Shown here: positions 63,630-64,000 of the stretch, one piece after another | Position numbering within the stretch: position 1 is the first letter of the stretch | Layout: every line of letters begins with the position of its first letter | From: Bryobacterales bacterium | GTDB taxonomy: Bacteria; Acidobacteriota; Terriglobia; Bryobacterales; Bryobacteraceae | Assembly: GCA_016713735.1 (NCBI GenBank) | Contig: JADJOP010000007.1 | Span: forward strand, 255,356-319,355 | Length of the DNA: 64,000 nt | Direction: 5' to 3' | Position numbers and translations under genes: made by a program | The notes under the pieces: model-generated | Database searches by the model: none | What the model was told of the DNA's origin: nothing | Seen by the model: the letters and a program-made list of their open reading frames with translations, nothing else

Positions 63630-64000
63630 TCAACGAATCTTGCCCAGGGACATCCGGTTCTTCCCTGGGCGAGGAAGCGTTGGAGGCGAATAGCTGAAGC
63701 GGCGGCCATTGTGTGGTGTCGACGATTTCAGCCAGGCGCTGCACCAGGCGGCCCGGTACTGGGCTGATTCAAACGCGTTCCGATCGAGTCCACGCCGGCG
63801 AGGAGCCCGTGCTGTGCGCAGAAGCCCAGCGGTTGGGAAACACCCGGCACAACGTCGACCCAGAGCCACTCATCCGGGCCAGGCTCCGCTCCGCCGCGCC
63901 GCAGCTTTCGCCGTAGCGCCGCTAACCGAGGATGCTGCCCGAAGACGGTCTCCTCAAAATCATTTTCGCAGAAACCGCGCCAACCGGCCCCGGCGTGCCG
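63630..64000 (-). pseudogene. ispE: 4-diphosphocytidyl-2-C-methyl-D-erythritol kinase IspE, 3' part, frameshifted
   Basis: Reading leftward from the window edge, NDFEETVFGQHPRLAALRRK and the GHMP-kinase glycine loop MSGSGSTLCRVFP identify the C-terminal third of IspE. The frame slips at least once after that, and the end (stop at 63630) is poorly determined. IspE phosphorylates CDP-methylerythritol in the MEP isoprenoid pathway. ispE-prs-rplY-pth is a common bacterial order. Confidence 0.75.

Overview
The window looks like a chromosomal segment of a high-GC Gram-negative bacterium of the phylum Acidobacteriota, most likely a Solibacter/Bryobacter-type member. This is inferred from protein content, with no search run. 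The supporting genes are lipid A/Kdo genes (waaA, lpxK), futalosine-type menaquinone genes (mqnE and a UbiA/MqnP-like prenyltransferase), a DUF5916 outer-membrane protein, Gfo/Idh/MocA plus TIM-barrel sugar enzymes, a ThuA-like protein and a full-order dcw cluster. No phage, insertion sequence, integron or CRISPR array was seen. One tRNA (Gln, CTG) is present.

Layout. 0-9.3 kb: a broken purple-acid-phosphatase-like gene, a PQQ-type beta-propeller, a DUF5916 protein, fabH diverging from a SprT-like peptidase and TPR gene, a small exported protein, an esterase, then a 0.5-kb structured intergenic region and a 53-codon gene. 9.3-16.6 kb: waaA-lpxK (apparently one fused frame), an exported protein, a HicB antitoxin with a possible HicA remnant, cyclophilin, mqnE, mqnP and larB. 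16.8-23.2 kb: two tandem thymidylate-kinase-like genes, an exopolyphosphatase/GppA-HD protein followed by a split CHAD protein, tRNA-Gln, a DUF3891 protein and phosphomannomutase. 23.2-31.5 kb: a leftward group, gdhA and mutS-anmK-rluA-Gfo/Idh-sugar isomerase, with mostly overlapping starts and stops. 31.5-32.2 kb: a G-rich non-coding tract and the mraZ leader. 32.2-47.5 kb: the rightward dcw cluster mraZ-rsmH-ftsL-ftsI-murE-[no murF]-mraY-murD-ftsW-murG-murC-ftsQ-ftsA-ftsZ, closed by a strong terminator. 47.6-52.5 kb: leftward permease-folD-coaE-htrA-yhhQ. 52.6-58.9 kb: accessory genes (peptidoglycan-binding, ThuA-like, outer-membrane, chemoreceptor, HEAT-repeat). 58.9-64 kb: an SDR gene and the leftward housekeeping operon ispE-prs-rplY-pth-rpsF-rpsR-rplI.

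Two whole-window properties matter. First, the + strand is C-rich left of about 16.6 kb and G-rich to the right, in genes of both orientations. This is a GC-skew switch of the type seen at replication origins or rearrangement joints. Second, many conserved genes (phosphatase, sprT, lpxK, ftsZ, folD, thuA, SDR, rplY, prs, ispE) carry single-base indels, often in homopolymers, and the last 1.8 kb is dense with them. Because several of these genes are essential, sequence error is the most economical explanation, so the broken-gene findings should be read with that in mind.
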